DNA of 64,000 nucleotides from Acidobacteriota bacterium (GCA_963169195.1 CAUJDN010000109.1:69695-133694); one strand, 5' to 3'. Counted from the stretch's first letter, positions 46,291 to 55,923 are shown. The notes: generated by a model not told the origin, from the letters alone. Numbers and translations: made by a program.

Positions 46291-47529
46291 TCACTTGCCG
46301 AAATTCAACCTGTCCAGCGCCACCCGGCCGTTGCTGATCACCACCAGCGGGTCGAGCAGCGCACGGATATTCTGCAACGGGTTCTCGGCCACGACCAGCA
46401 CGTCGGCCTCGAACCCCGGCGCGAGCCGGCCCACCTGCTTCTCGCGCTGCAGCAGCTGGGCGTTGCGCACCGTCGCGGACTGCAGCGCCTCGAGCGGCGC
46501 CAGGCCCGCCTCCGACAACGCGACCACTTCGCGCGCGAGCGTGGAGACGCTGCGCGGGCCGTAGCCGCTGTCCGAGCCCGCCGCAATCGTCACGCCGAAG
46601 GCCCGCGCGCGGCCGATGGCCGCCTTCAGGATGGGCCGCATCATCTGCCCCCGCCGCTGCAGCGCGGCATCGTCGTAGTCGCCGCCCGGCTCGGCCAGGT
46701 CGGTCACGATGTCCACCGTCGGCACGAAGAACGTGCCCTGGGCCGCCATCAGCTTCAGCGTCGCATCGGCCAGATAGGTGCCGTGCTCGATGCTCCGGAC
46801 ACCGGCCTTCACCGCCGCGTCGGCGCCCTCCGCACCATGCGCGTGCGCCTGGACCGGGATGCTCCTGAGGGCGGCCTCGCCGACGATGACCTCGAGCTCG
46901 GCGGCGCTGAACATCTGCCTGCGCGGATCCGTGTCGGGCGTGCCCGCCCGCTCCGTCGCGTTCACCTTGATCCAGTCCACGCCGTGCGCGAGGTTCGCGC
47001 GGACCACCCGGCGCAGCCCCTCGACGGACGTGATCCCGCCCATCAGGTCACCCAGATCGGGATCGGAGAGGAACAGCTCGGGCGCGGGCGTCGTGCGCAC
47101 GTGATAGCCCGCCGCCAGCAGATCGGGACCCGGCAGGTGCCCGTGCTTCACCAGTTCCCGCAGGCCCACATCCACATAGTTGGAGACGCCGGCGCTCCGC
47201 GCCGTCGTGACGCCCGACTGCAGCGCCGCACGCATCTGCGGGACGCTGGCAATGTGCACGTGCGCATCGATCAGGCCGGGGACCACCCACCGGTGCCGGA
47301 TGTCGACGGTCCGCACGCCGGCCGGCGCCGCTCCGGGGCCCATCGATTCGATCCGCCCGCCGCCGAGGACGAGGGTCTGCCCCTCCTGCAGCGTGCCGGT
47401 GGCGACGTCGACGACCGTGGCGTTCACGAGGGCCAGCCGCTCGGCCGGTCCGCCCCCCTGCGCGACGAGATGACCCGAAACCGCGAAGATCGCCGCGAGC
47501 CCCGCGGCGCATGCCCCCATCGCCTTCAT
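46291..47529 (-). CDS. Exported metal-dependent amidohydrolase
   Basis: 412 residues with signal peptide (ACAAGLAAIFAVSGHLVAQ). Shine-Dalgarno GGAGG is five bases before ATG 47529. TIM-barrel amidohydrolase: VPGLIDAHVHI, bridging lysine in GVDWIKVNA, PVQAHAHG, SIEHGTYL and the catalytic Asp in AAGSDSGYG. Resembles imidazolonepropionase-like/Xaa-Pro dipeptidase-type periplasmic hydrolases. Likely hydrolyses small amides or dipeptides. First gene of a three-gene operon. Confidence 0.9.
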   Translation of the reverse strand: MKAMGACAAGLAAIFAVSGHLVAQGGGPAERLALVNATVVDVATGTLQEGQTLVLGGGRIESMGPGAAPAGVRTVDIRHRWVVPGLIDAHVHIASVPQMRAALQSGVTTARSAGVSNYVDVGLRELVKHGHLPGPDLLAAGYHVRTTPAPELFLSDPDLGDLMGGITSVEGLRRVVRANLAHGVDWIKVNATERAGTPDTDPRRQMFSAAELEVIVGEAALRSIPVQAHAHGAEGADAAVKAGVRSIEHGTYLADATLKLMAAQGTFFVPTVDIVTDLAEPGGDYDDAALQRRGQMMRPILKAAIGRARAFGVTIAAGSDSGYGPRSVSTLAREVVALSEAGLAPLEALQSATVRNAQLLQREKQVGRLAPGFEADVLVVAENPLQNIRALLDPLVVISNGRVALDRLNFGK

Positions 47530-47602
47530 GTGCCCTCCGTTGCCCATCATAGTGCGGGACATCCCGTCCCCGGACGCCGCTGGTGTGATAAGTGTGGACG
47601 CG

Positions 47603-48109
47603 ATGCGGGCCCGGTTGCTCACGCTCGTCCTCGTGCACCTGATCGTGTCGGCCTGTGGCACCGGGGTGTTCGTCCACACCCTCGAGATTGCGGTGTCGGA
47701 TCCCACCGGTCGCCTCGGGCCGCCCCCGGTCGAGATCGGGATCTTCGATCACACGATGGGCCGGTCGGAGGAATGGGCCCGCAGGACGGCGGGAACGGCC
47801 GCGCCAGGGGCGCCCTACCGAGGCGAGCACCGCGCGGTGGAGACGAAGACGGTCCTCGACTCGAGCCCCTCGCGTCGCGTGGCGGTCGGGGTGTGGCTGC
47901 CGGCGTACCACAGCGCCGGGTTCTTTCAACTCGTCATCGAGCCGGGCACCAACGCCGTTCAACGCGTGACCCTGCCGTTTGTCCCCTGGGCCGATTCCTA
48001 CCCCGAGGGCCGCACCGTGATCCCGCTGGCCGCCACCGTGCGCAGCGAGGCCGTCGACGGCGCCTGGGCCCTTCGCATGACGATCGAGGTGCCGCCGAAG
48101 CCGGACTGA
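47603..48109 (+). CDS. Putative lipoprotein of unknown function
   Basis: 168 residues. N-terminal hydrophobic segment with a lipobox LIVSAC near residue 18, then a transthyretin-like beta-rich domain (FVHTLEIAVSDPTGRLGPPPVEIGIFDH). I recognise no family. In-frame GTG 47594 is an alternative start. Divergent from the amidohydrolase, 63 nt upstream of the transporter pair. Probably a periplasmic surface or accessory protein. Confidence 0.65.
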   Translation: MRARLLTLVLVHLIVSACGTGVFVHTLEIAVSDPTGRLGPPPVEIGIFDHTMGRSEEWARRTAGTAAPGAPYRGEHRAVETKTVLDSSPSRRVAVGVWLPAYHSAGFFQLVIEPGTNAVQRVTLPFVPWADSYPEGRTVIPLAATVRSEAVDGAWALRMTIEVPPKPD

Positions 48110-48158
48110 CCCCGTGGCGAGGAGCAACCGGGCCCAACGAGCCGGCCGGCACCTGGGG

Positions 48159-48164
48159 TATGAT
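48159..48164 (+). promoter_or_regulatory. -10 box TATGAT, 8 nt before GTG start
   Basis: Reads TATGAT-GCGGCCCG-GTG. Leaderless geometry for the DUF485-actP operon. Confidence 0.5.
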
Positions 48165-48172
48165 GCGGCCCG

Positions 48173-48457
48173 GTGCCCCCGGTCCCCGAACAGCTTCGCG
48201 CCCTGGACGCCGCCCGCTGGCGCATCGCCATCGGCCTGACGGCGGCGATGACCGCCATCTACGTCGGCTTCATCCTGCTCATCGCGTACGCGAAGCCGCT
48301 GCTGGCCACACGCATCGCGCCCGGCCTGTCGCTGGGCATCCTGCTGGGCGTGCTCGTCATCCTCGCCGCCTGGCTGCTCATCCTCGTCTACGTGCGCTGG
48401 GCCAACCGCCACTACGACACAGCCCTCGCCGACCTGCGGCGGCAGTCGGTGCGCTAG
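48173..48457 (+). CDS. DUF485 membrane protein, partner of monocarboxylate/acetate permease
   Basis: 94 residues, two transmembrane helices (about 20-43 and 50-75) flanked by charged ends (LDAARWRIAIGL, WANRHYDTALADLRR). DUF485 proteins are encoded directly before ActP-type symporters, as here: its stop at 48455-48457 is immediately followed by the GTG of the permease. Confidence 0.9.
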   Translation: MPPVPEQLRALDAARWRIAIGLTAAMTAIYVGFILLIAYAKPLLATRIAPGLSLGILLGVLVILAAWLLILVYVRWANRHYDTALADLRRQSVR

Positions 48458-49984
48458 GTGAACGGCGCGTCCCAGCCCAACATCGTCGCCATGGGCGGCT
48501 TCGTGCTGTTCATCGGCCTGTCGCTGGTCATCACGTGGATGGCGGCGAGGCGGACGAAGAGCACGGAGCACTTCTTCGCCGCCGGCCGCAGCATCACCGG
48601 CACGCAGAACGGCCTGGCGCTGGCGGGCGACTACATGAGCGCGGCCAGCTTCCTGGGGATCGCCGGCCTGGTGTCGCTCTCGGGCTTCGACGGGCTCATC
48701 TACTCCATCGGGTTCCTGGTCGGCTGGCCCGTGGTGATGTTCCTCATCGCGGAACCGCTCCGGAACCTCGGCAAGTACACCTTCACCGATGTCGTCGCCT
48801 TCCGCCTGAAGCAGACGCCGGTGCGCGTGGCCTCGGCCTTCGGCGGGCTCGCCGTCGTGGCGTTCTACCTGATCGCCCAGATGGTGGGCGCCGGGAACCT
48901 CATCCGGCTGCTGTTCGGGCTGCCCTACGAGACGGCCGTGCTCATCGTCGGCCTCGTCATGCTGGCGTACGTGCTCTTCGGCGGCATGTTGGCCACGACA
49001 TGGGTGCAGATCGTGAAGGCGGTGCTGCTGCTGGGCGGGGCGTTCATGCTGGCCATGCTCGTCCTGATGCGGTTCTCGATGAACCCGCTGGCGCTCTTCG
49101 ATGCCGCGGCACGGCAGTACGGCGAGGCCGTGCTGGCGCCCGGGCGGCTCGTCTCCGACCCGCTCGACGCCATCTCACTCGGCATCGCCCTCATGTTCGG
49201 CACGGCGGGCCTGCCGCACATCCTGATGCGCTTCTATACGGTGCCCGACGCGAAGACCGCCCGCGTCTCGGTGTCGGTCGCCACCGCCGCCATCGGCGCC
49301 TTCTACCTGCTCACCTTCATCCTCGGCTTCGGCGCGATGGTGCTCGTCGGCCAGGACGCCATTCGCGCCGTGGACGCCGGCGGCAACATGGCCGCCCCGC
49401 TGCTGGCGGAGGTCGTGGGCGGGCAGGCGTTCCTGGGCTTCATCGCCGCGGTCGCCTTCGCCACCATCCTGGCGGTGGTCGCCGGATTGACCCTCGCGGG
49501 CGCGGCCGCGTTGTCGCACGACATCTGGGTGAGCGTCGTCCGCCACGGGCGCGCCAGCGAGCACGAACAGTTCGTGCTGGCACGGGCGTCCACGGTGCTG
49601 CTGGCCATCGCCTCCATCCTGCTCGGCATCGCCTTCAAGGGGCAGAATGTCGCCTACATGGTGGGTCTGGCGTTCGCCATCGCGGCCAGCGCGAACTTCC
49701 CGGCGCTGATCCTCTCCATCTTCTGGCGAGGCTTCACCACGCGCGGCGCGCAACTCTCGATGATCGCCGGCACGGTCTCGGCGCTGGCGCTCATCTATCT
49801 CTCGCCAGCCATCCAGATCGACATCCTGAAGGCCGAGAGCGCATGGTTCCCCCTGCGAAACCCCGGCATCGTCACCATCCCGCTGTCGTTCATCGTCGGC
49901 ATCGTGGTGTCGCTCGCCTCGCCCGAGCCCGAGGCCGCCCGGCGCTTCGCAGAGGTCGAGCACCGCATCCACTTCGGCGACTAG
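48458..49984 (+). CDS. actP: Sodium:solute symporter, ActP-like acetate/monocarboxylate permease
   Basis: 508 residues from GTG 48458, about 13 transmembrane helices. SSS family signatures: FFAAGRSITGTQNGLALAGDYMSAASFLGIAGLVSLSGFDG and TAGLPHILMRFYTVPDAKTARVS. Moves acetate or a similar carboxylate inward with Na+. Pairs with DUF485. Substrate within the family is not fixed by sequence. Confidence 0.9.
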   Translation: MNGASQPNIVAMGGFVLFIGLSLVITWMAARRTKSTEHFFAAGRSITGTQNGLALAGDYMSAASFLGIAGLVSLSGFDGLIYSIGFLVGWPVVMFLIAEPLRNLGKYTFTDVVAFRLKQTPVRVASAFGGLAVVAFYLIAQMVGAGNLIRLLFGLPYETAVLIVGLVMLAYVLFGGMLATTWVQIVKAVLLLGGAFMLAMLVLMRFSMNPLALFDAAARQYGEAVLAPGRLVSDPLDAISLGIALMFGTAGLPHILMRFYTVPDAKTARVSVSVATAAIGAFYLLTFILGFGAMVLVGQDAIRAVDAGGNMAAPLLAEVVGGQAFLGFIAAVAFATILAVVAGLTLAGAAALSHDIWVSVVRHGRASEHEQFVLARASTVLLAIASILLGIAFKGQNVAYMVGLAFAIAASANFPALILSIFWRGFTTRGAQLSMIAGTVSALALIYLSPAIQIDILKAESAWFPLRNPGIVTIPLSFIVGIVVSLASPEPEAARRFAEVEHRIHFGD

Positions 49985-50102
49985 GCGGCCAATGGCCGTG
50001 CCTCCATCATCGTGCCGCAGGTTTCCTGTCGGTGATGCGCGCGCGAACAGCAGGTTGGTCACGCCGGTGAGCGCACGATTGCACGCTACCATGTAGTCCT
50101 GT

Positions 50103-51512
50103 ATGCCCTTCCTGCCGGATCAGTACGACGTCCTCGACCGGGCGCGGGAGATCGCACGCGCCTATCTCGCGGGTGTCCCGACGCGGCACGTCGGCGGCAT
50201 CGCAACACCGGCCGCGCTCCGCGCGGCGCTGGGTGGTCCACTGCCCGAGCGCCCCCGGGATCCGGCATCCGTCATCGAGCAGCTGGCCCGGGATGCCGAC
50301 GCCGGTCTGGCCGCGACCATCGGACCGCGCTACTTCGGCTTCGTGACCGGCGGTGCGGTCCCGGTCACCGTCGCCGCCGACTGGTTGACCAGCGCGTGGG
50401 ACCAGAACGGCGCCATGTACGTGATGTCCCCCGCGGTTGCGGTGATGGAGGACATCGTCTCGGCGTGGCTGGTCGACCTGCTGCACCTGCCGAAGGGATG
50501 CAGCGTGGGCTTCGTCACGGGCTGCCATATGGCCAATTTCGCGGGGCTGGCGGCCGCCCGTCACGAAGTGCTCCGGCGGGCAGGCTGGGACGTCGAGGCC
50601 CGGGGCCTCCAGCGAGCGCCTCGTGTCATGGTGATCGTCGGGGACGAGGTCCACGTGTCGGCCGTCGGCGCGCTGCGGATGCTCGGCTTCGGCACCGACG
50701 AACTCATCCGGGTGCCGGTCGACGGCCAGGGGCGCATGCGCGCGGACCTGCTGCCTGGCGCCCTCGAGTCCGTCAACGGTCCGACCATCGTCTGCGCGCA
50801 GGTGGGCAACGTCGCCACGGGCGCCAGCGATCCCGTCGGGCAGATCATCGACCTGGCGCACGCGAAGGGCGCGTGGGTGCACGTGGACGGCGCCTTCGGC
50901 CTCTGGGCGGCTGCGGTGCCCGAGCTGGCCGCGCAGGTGAGCGGCGTCGAGCGGGCGGACTCGTGGGCCACCGATGCGCACAAGTGGCTCAACGTGCCCT
51001 ACGACTCCGGCCTGGCCATCGTGGCCGATCCGGCGCCGCATCGCGCGGCGCTGAGCCTGATGGCGTCGTACCTGCAGCGGGGGGACGACGAGCAGCGCGT
51101 GGGCATGGACTGGGTGCCGGAGTCCTCACGACGCGCGCGCGTCATCCCGCTCTACGCGCTCATCCGGTCGCTCGGGCGGGAGGGCGTGGCCGACCTCGTG
51201 CGCCGCGCGTGTGCTCTCGCCGAGCGCATGGCGGGCCGCCTGGCGGGCCAGCCCGGGGTGCGCGTCTGCAACGAGGTCGTGCTCAACCAGGTGCTGGTGC
51301 AGTTCGCGGGCGCGCGCGGCACGGGCCCGGACGAGACCACGCGCGAGGTCATCGCGCGCGTGCAGGCCGACGGCGCGTGCTGGGCGGGGGGCGCGGTGTG
51401 GCAGGGCCGCCACGTGATGCGGATTTCCGTCTCGAACTGGTCGACGACGGAGGATGACATCGACCGCTCGGCCGATGCCATCCTCAGGTGTCACCGCGAC
51501 GCGGTCGCGTGA
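50103..51512 (+). CDS. PLP-dependent amino-acid decarboxylase (group II)
   Basis: 469 residues. Aromatic-L-amino-acid/glutamate decarboxylase family. PLP-binding lysine in ADSWATDAHKWLNVPYDSG, upstream GFVTGCHMANFAGLAAARHE, and active-site WVHVDGAFGLWA with the Asp that holds the PLP nitrogen. Acts on an aromatic or acidic amino acid; the exact substrate cannot be read off. TACCAT ten bases before the ATG is a possible -10. Confidence 0.9.
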   Translation: MPFLPDQYDVLDRAREIARAYLAGVPTRHVGGIATPAALRAALGGPLPERPRDPASVIEQLARDADAGLAATIGPRYFGFVTGGAVPVTVAADWLTSAWDQNGAMYVMSPAVAVMEDIVSAWLVDLLHLPKGCSVGFVTGCHMANFAGLAAARHEVLRRAGWDVEARGLQRAPRVMVIVGDEVHVSAVGALRMLGFGTDELIRVPVDGQGRMRADLLPGALESVNGPTIVCAQVGNVATGASDPVGQIIDLAHAKGAWVHVDGAFGLWAAAVPELAAQVSGVERADSWATDAHKWLNVPYDSGLAIVADPAPHRAALSLMASYLQRGDDEQRVGMDWVPESSRRARVIPLYALIRSLGREGVADLVRRACALAERMAGRLAGQPGVRVCNEVVLNQVLVQFAGARGTGPDETTREVIARVQADGACWAGGAVWQGRHVMRISVSNWSTTEDDIDRSADAILRCHRDAVA

Positions 51513-51519
51513 CCCGCGG

Positions 51520-52671
51520 TCACGGCTGCGGCTTGCGGTAGCTGCTCACCGGGGGCAGGTACGAACCGGTGCCCGGCGTCGGTGCGGGCTCGGCCACGAC
51601 CGGCAGCCTGAGCGTGCCGATGCCCTCGATACTGGCGACGATCTCGTCGCCGGCCTTGAGGAACATCTGCTTGCCGCGCACGGCGGTGCCCATGCCCACG
51701 CCCCCGGACGTCCCGTTGTTCACGACGTCGCCCGGATAGAGCGTGATGATGGACGAGGCGTATTCGATGAGCTCGTAGACCGAGTGGATCATGTCGCCGG
51801 GCAGCCCTTCCTGCATCTGCTGTCCGCCCACGCTCAAGGTCTGCCGCAGGCGCTTCATCGGGTCGCCGTAGAACTCTTTCGGGACGATCCACGGCCCCAT
51901 GGGCGCGAAGGTGTCATGGCCCTTGCCGACGAACCAGTCCGAGCCGGGCCTGGAGTCGGGCGGCCGGCCGCCACGGTCCGAGATGTCCACGGTGACCATG
52001 TAGCCGAAGATGTGCTCGGCGGCCTTCGTGGCCGGCACGTACTTGGTCGCGCGGCCGATGACGATGCCCAGCTCTACCTCCCAGTCGATGCGATCGCGCC
52101 CGTATGGCAGCACCACCGCGTCGCCATTGCCGATGATGGCGCCCTCCGTCGGCTTGAGGAACAGGTAGGGCACGCCGCGGGTGCGGCGTCGCTCTTCGGC
52201 GGCCTTCTTCTGCTCTTCCGGCGTGCCGCCCTCGCCCACGTGGCTGTAGAAGTTCACCGCGGCGTTCAGGATCTTCCGCGGCATCAGGGGCGCCAGCGTG
52301 CGCACCTGCGCGAGGTCGTGCACGTAGCGGGGACGCGGCGTGGCCGAGAGTCGTCGTGCCGCCACCAGGTCGTTGACAATCTCGTACAGGCGGTGCTTGA
52401 GCCCGTACTCGTACTGCCCGATCAGGGCACGCATGTCGGCCGGCATCGGGACCGGCGGGTAGGCCGGATTGCGCTCGAGCGCACGATTGGCCGCCACCAG
52501 GTCGACGATGACCTTGTCCTCCAGGACGATGCCGATACGCGGCTCGCCCTCGATGTCGAAGGTCCCGAGCTTGAACGGCGTGGCGCTCGAGGTTGCAGGG
52601 CCGCCCTGGGCGGCGACCAGGGCCGGACAGGCCAGCATCACGAAAAGAAGCGGAACGACTGCGCGTCGCAT
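51520..52671 (-). CDS. Exported fumarylacetoacetate-hydrolase-family protein
   Basis: 383 residues with a clear signal peptide (AVVPLLFVMLACPALVAAQ). Shine-Dalgarno GAGGG is about six bases before ATG 52671. FAH domain: AAVNFYSHVGEG, LFLKPTEGAIIGNGDAVVLP, the metal-binding DWEVELGIVIGRA and GTSGGVGMGTA. FAH enzymes (hydrolases, decarboxylases, isomerases of 2-oxo acids) are normally cytoplasmic, so export is unusual. Converges on the decarboxylase with a 7-nt gap. Confidence 0.85.
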   Translation of the reverse strand: MRRAVVPLLFVMLACPALVAAQGGPATSSATPFKLGTFDIEGEPRIGIVLEDKVIVDLVAANRALERNPAYPPVPMPADMRALIGQYEYGLKHRLYEIVNDLVAARRLSATPRPRYVHDLAQVRTLAPLMPRKILNAAVNFYSHVGEGGTPEEQKKAAEERRRTRGVPYLFLKPTEGAIIGNGDAVVLPYGRDRIDWEVELGIVIGRATKYVPATKAAEHIFGYMVTVDISDRGGRPPDSRPGSDWFVGKGHDTFAPMGPWIVPKEFYGDPMKRLRQTLSVGGQQMQEGLPGDMIHSVYELIEYASSIITLYPGDVVNNGTSGGVGMGTAVRGKQMFLKAGDEIVASIEGIGTLRLPVVAEPAPTPGTGSYLPPVSSYRKPQP

Positions 52672-52807
52672 GGAGCCCTCGTCTGTGGTTGGTGAACGGC
52701 GCCGGCGCGAGCCGGCCGCAGCGTACTCTGTCTTCGCGGGCGGGAGAGTGTCAAGCAGGATCGTGAGGCGGTGTCGTGAGGCGGTGCCGGCCCGGGCCGG
52801 GGCGGCG

Positions 52808-54379
52808 TCACTGCTTCGAGAGGTTCGCTCTCCCCCCGCGCAGGATGTACTTCTGGATCTTCCCGGTGGCGGTCTTCGGCAGTTCGGCGACGGGCGTGAA
52901 GCTGTGGGGGGTCTTGAAATGGGCCAGCTGCCCGCGGCAGAAGGCGCGCAGGTCGTCGGCGGTGGCCGAGGCCCCGGGCTTGAACACGACGAACGCGTGC
53001 GGGGCCTCGCCCCACGTCTCGTCCGGCATCCCGACAACGGCGATCTCCTGCACGGCGTCGTGGCCGAGGAGCGCGGACTCGACTTCGACGGACGAGATGT
53101 TCTCGCCCCCGCTGATGATGACGTCCTTCAGACGATCGCGGATCTCGACGTACCCGTCGGGGTGCACCACGGCGGCGTCGCCCGTGTGGAACCAGCCATC
53201 GCCCATGACCTTCTGCGTGGCTTCCGGGTCGCGGTAGTACCCCGCCATCACCACATTGCCCCGCGCGACGATCTCGCCGATCGTCTCGCCGTCGGCCGGC
53301 ACCTCCGCGCCGTCGTCGTCCACGACCCGCAGTTCTCCCGACGTGATGAGCTCGACGCCCTGGCGGGCCTTGACGCGCGCGCGCTCGGCGGTCGTCAGCC
53401 CGCGGTGCTCGGGCCGCGGCTCGCAGATCGAGATGGCGGGCGCGGTCTCGGTGAGCCCGTACATCTGGATCACGGACCAGCCCAGCCCTTCCTCGAGGCG
53501 CTCGATGGTCGCGGCCGCCGGCGGCGCCCCGGCGGTCATCACCTGGACGCCGCGCGGCGCGAACCCCTTCAGGTCGGCGGGAGCGCCGGCCAACGCGATG
53601 AGCACGGTCGGCGCCGCGCACAGCCAGGTGACGTGCTCCGCGGTCGCCAGGCGAAAGACCGCGGCCGGCTCCACCTTGCGAAGGCAGACGTGCTTCGCCC
53701 CGGCCGCCGTGACCGTCCAGGTGAACGTCCAGCCGTTGGCGTGGAACATCGGCAGCGTCCACAGGTACGCGTCGGCCGGCGACATCGTGATGTGGGCCAG
53801 CATCCCGACCGAGTTCATCCACGCGTTGCGGTGGGTGATCATCACGCCCTTCGGCCGGGACGTCGTGCCGCTGGTGTAGTTGATGGTGAGCAGGTCACGC
53901 TCGCCGATCGCGGGTCGCCGGGGCCGCCCGGACGAAGCGGCCAGCAGCCCTTCGTAGTCGAGCCAGCCCCCGCGCGCGCGATCGAGCGCCACGAAATGGC
54001 GCACGCCGCCCAGGTGGGCCCGGATGCCGTCCACGGCACCCAGGTAGTCGCCGTCCGCGCACACGACCGTCGCGCCGCTGTGTTCGATCAGGTAGCGGAA
54101 CTCGTCGGGCGCGAGCCGGTAGTTGATCGGCACCAGCACCGCGCCGATCTGCGGCACCGCGTAGAACGACTCGAGCTGTGCGTGCGTGTTCGGCGCGATG
54201 TAGGCGACGCGGTCGCCCTGGGCCACCCCGAGTGCCTGCAGGGCGGCCGACCAGCGGTCGCACCGCTCGAAGAACGCGGCATACGTGAAGCGGCGGGGGC
54301 CGTCGACCACGGCTTCGCGATCCGGGTACAGGCGGCGGGCGCGCCGCATGAACTCCAGGGGCGTGAGAGGGGTCTCCAT
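52808..54379 (-). CDS. AMP-forming acyl-CoA synthetase
   Basis: 523 residues. Adenylate-forming ligase: P-loop INYTSGTTSRPKGVMITHRN, YGLTETAPAISICEP, GWFHTGDAAVVHPDGY, DRLKDVIISGGENISSVEVE and the adenylation lysine in LPKTATGKIQKYILR. Short/medium or aromatic carboxylic-acid:CoA ligase. It could supply a CoA ester such as benzoyl-CoA, but it has no operator here and lies 38 kb from boxB, so that is speculation. TAGAAT lies 12 bases upstream. Confidence 0.92.
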   Translation of the reverse strand: METPLTPLEFMRRARRLYPDREAVVDGPRRFTYAAFFERCDRWSAALQALGVAQGDRVAYIAPNTHAQLESFYAVPQIGAVLVPINYRLAPDEFRYLIEHSGATVVCADGDYLGAVDGIRAHLGGVRHFVALDRARGGWLDYEGLLAASSGRPRRPAIGERDLLTINYTSGTTSRPKGVMITHRNAWMNSVGMLAHITMSPADAYLWTLPMFHANGWTFTWTVTAAGAKHVCLRKVEPAAVFRLATAEHVTWLCAAPTVLIALAGAPADLKGFAPRGVQVMTAGAPPAAATIERLEEGLGWSVIQMYGLTETAPAISICEPRPEHRGLTTAERARVKARQGVELITSGELRVVDDDGAEVPADGETIGEIVARGNVVMAGYYRDPEATQKVMGDGWFHTGDAAVVHPDGYVEIRDRLKDVIISGGENISSVEVESALLGHDAVQEIAVVGMPDETWGEAPHAFVVFKPGASATADDLRAFCRGQLAHFKTPHSFTPVAELPKTATGKIQKYILRGGRANLSKQ

Positions 54380-54535
54380 CGCTGGGCGGCGATTCTACCC
54401 CGCTTCCGGGCCGGACCGATCGGCGTCATGAGGTCCGGGTGGGAGCATGCTCCGCCCGGGCACCCGACAGCGCCGTCCACCCGCCAGCGTCCGGTCGGCG
54501 CCACCCTTCCCTCCCCACCCCTGGAAGGGCGGTGA

Positions 54536-55246
54536 TCACGGCTTCCTGGCGGGGACCTTGCGCGGAGGCGGACCGGGGCGATACTCGACCATGACGTTGC
54601 TGATGGTCGCAATGGGCCGCCCCTCGGAGACGAACGTGTCGGTGCCGTCTGGCCGGATCACCGTCAGCCGCTCGCCCACGAGACTCACCTGCTCGCCCAC
54701 GTCCGCCGGCAGTTCGATCGAAATGAACTCCGAGCCGGCCGGAGCGACAGCCTTCACGCCGCCAGGACCCGCCCCGCCGCTGACCCGATCGAACAGGTCC
54801 CGCTCGGTGCGGAACTCGGTCTGGATCGCCGCGCGGTCGATGAGCGTGTTGTCCATCGCGAAAACACCGATGGTCGCCGTGTACTGCCGGTATGCGCGCT
54901 TCGCCCTGACCAGCTCTTCCGAATAGGTGTGGCGGTTGTGAAGCTCGAACGACAGGGTCACCGAACCGCGGTGCGGGGGGATGGTCACGATGACGCCGCC
55001 GGTGGCCTCCCGTCCGGCCAGGACGTCGCAGAACCGACGCTTCGTGGCCACGCCAAGGCCCAGCTCCGACGGGCAGACCATGTCGGCCTGTGCGCGCGTG
55101 ACAGCCGGCTGTACCGTGGCCTTCTTCGCCGGCACTCGCTGCGAGGCCGGCGCGCTCTTCTTCGCGGGCGTCGTCTTTCTCGTCTGCGCGCCGGCCGTCG
55201 GGACCGCCAGCGACGCGAGCATGAGCACCATCGCCAACAGCCGCAT
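54536..55246 (-). CDS. Hypothetical secreted protein
   Basis: 236 residues. Signal peptide (LLAMVLMLASLAVPTAGAQ), then a Lys/Pro/Ala-rich stretch and a beta-rich domain (GVIVTIPPHRGSVTLSFELHNRHTYSEE, FISIELPADVGEQVSLVGERLTVIRPDG). I do not recognise the family. Ends with Pro/Lys-rich residues. A TATACT eight bases before ATG 55246 gives leaderless geometry. Follows folE after a hairpin. Confidence 0.7.
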   Translation of the reverse strand: MRLLAMVLMLASLAVPTAGAQTRKTTPAKKSAPASQRVPAKKATVQPAVTRAQADMVCPSELGLGVATKRRFCDVLAGREATGGVIVTIPPHRGSVTLSFELHNRHTYSEELVRAKRAYRQYTATIGVFAMDNTLIDRAAIQTEFRTERDLFDRVSGGAGPGGVKAVAPAGSEFISIELPADVGEQVSLVGERLTVIRPDGTDTFVSEGRPIATISNVMVEYRPGPPPRKVPARKP

Positions 55247-55254
55247 CGGCCCCC

Positions 55255-55260
55255 AGTATA
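55255..55260 (-). promoter_or_regulatory. -10 box TATACT, 8 nt before ATG (leaderless)
   Basis: Minus strand reads TATACT-GGGGGCCG-ATG. Confidence 0.55.
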
Positions 55261-55274
55261 GCGGGACGCGGGCA

Positions 55275-55307
55275 CGGAGGTTCGACGCACGGAGGTCCGA
55301 ACCTCCG
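55275..55307. terminator. 10-bp hairpin downstream of folE
   Basis: CGGAGGTTCG (55275-55284) pairs perfectly with CGAACCTCCG (55298-55307) across 13 nt, just after the folE stop and before the next gene's promoter. Confidence 0.6.
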
Positions 55308-55311
55308 CCGT

Positions 55312-55917
55312 TCAGTCCTCCAGGTGCGAGACCGGGGAAGGCAGCGGCAGCAGGGCCTGCGTCAGGCTGGGGTTTCGCAGCTTGAGCAGCTCGAGGAACT
55401 CCATGCGCGTGCGGGCGTGGTCGCGGAACGCGCCGAGCATCGCGCTCGTGACGGTATACGAGTTCTGCTTCTCGACCCCGCGCATCGCCATGCACAGGTG
55501 GGTCCCCTCGCAGACGACGGCGACGCCCAGCGGATCGATCTTCTCGCGGATGGTCTCCGCGATCTGGTTCGTCATCCGTTCCTGCAGCTGCAGGCGGCGG
55601 GCGAAGATGTCCACGAGGCGGGGAATCTTGCTCAGGCCGATGACGCGCCCGTTGGGAATGTAGGCCACGTGGCACTTGCCGAAGAACGGCAGGAGGTGAT
55701 GCTCGCACAGCGAGTAGAAGTCGATGTCCCGCACGATCACCATCTCGTTATAATCCACGCTGAACAGGGCGTCGTTCAGGACCGCATCGATGTCGGCCTC
55801 GTACCCGCTCGTCAGGAACCTCAATGCGGTCTCCACCCGCTTCGGGGTCTTCACCAGTCCCTCGCGGGAGGGGTCCTCGCCCAGCTGCACGAGCAGCTGC
55901 TGGATGAGATGCTGCAT
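55312..55917 (-). CDS. folE: GTP cyclohydrolase I
   Basis: 201 residues from ATG 55917. Converts GTP to 7,8-dihydroneopterin triphosphate, first step of folate/pterin synthesis. Zinc and active-site block [20 protein letters not shown], then [28 protein letters not shown] and [18 protein letters not shown] lies six bases before the ATG. Divergent from a TPR gene with only 13 bp between start codons. Confidence 0.96.
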   Translation of the reverse strand: MQHLIQQLLVQLGEDPSREGLVKTPKRVETALRFLTSGYEADIDAVLNDALFSVDYNEMVIVRDIDFYSLCEHHLLPFFGKCHVAYIPNGRVIGLSKIPRLVDIFARRLQLQERMTNQIAETIREKIDPLGVAVVCEGTHLCMAMRGVEKQNSYTVTSAMLGAFRDHARTRMEFLELLKLRNPSLTQALLPLPSPVSHLED

Positions 55918-55923
55918 CGTCGT

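Noticed and set aside
44836-50070. 1744-codon open frame on the plus strand
   Set aside because: It runs through ypdA, the aminotransferase and amidohydrolase antisense and then out of frame through actP. No recognisable domains.
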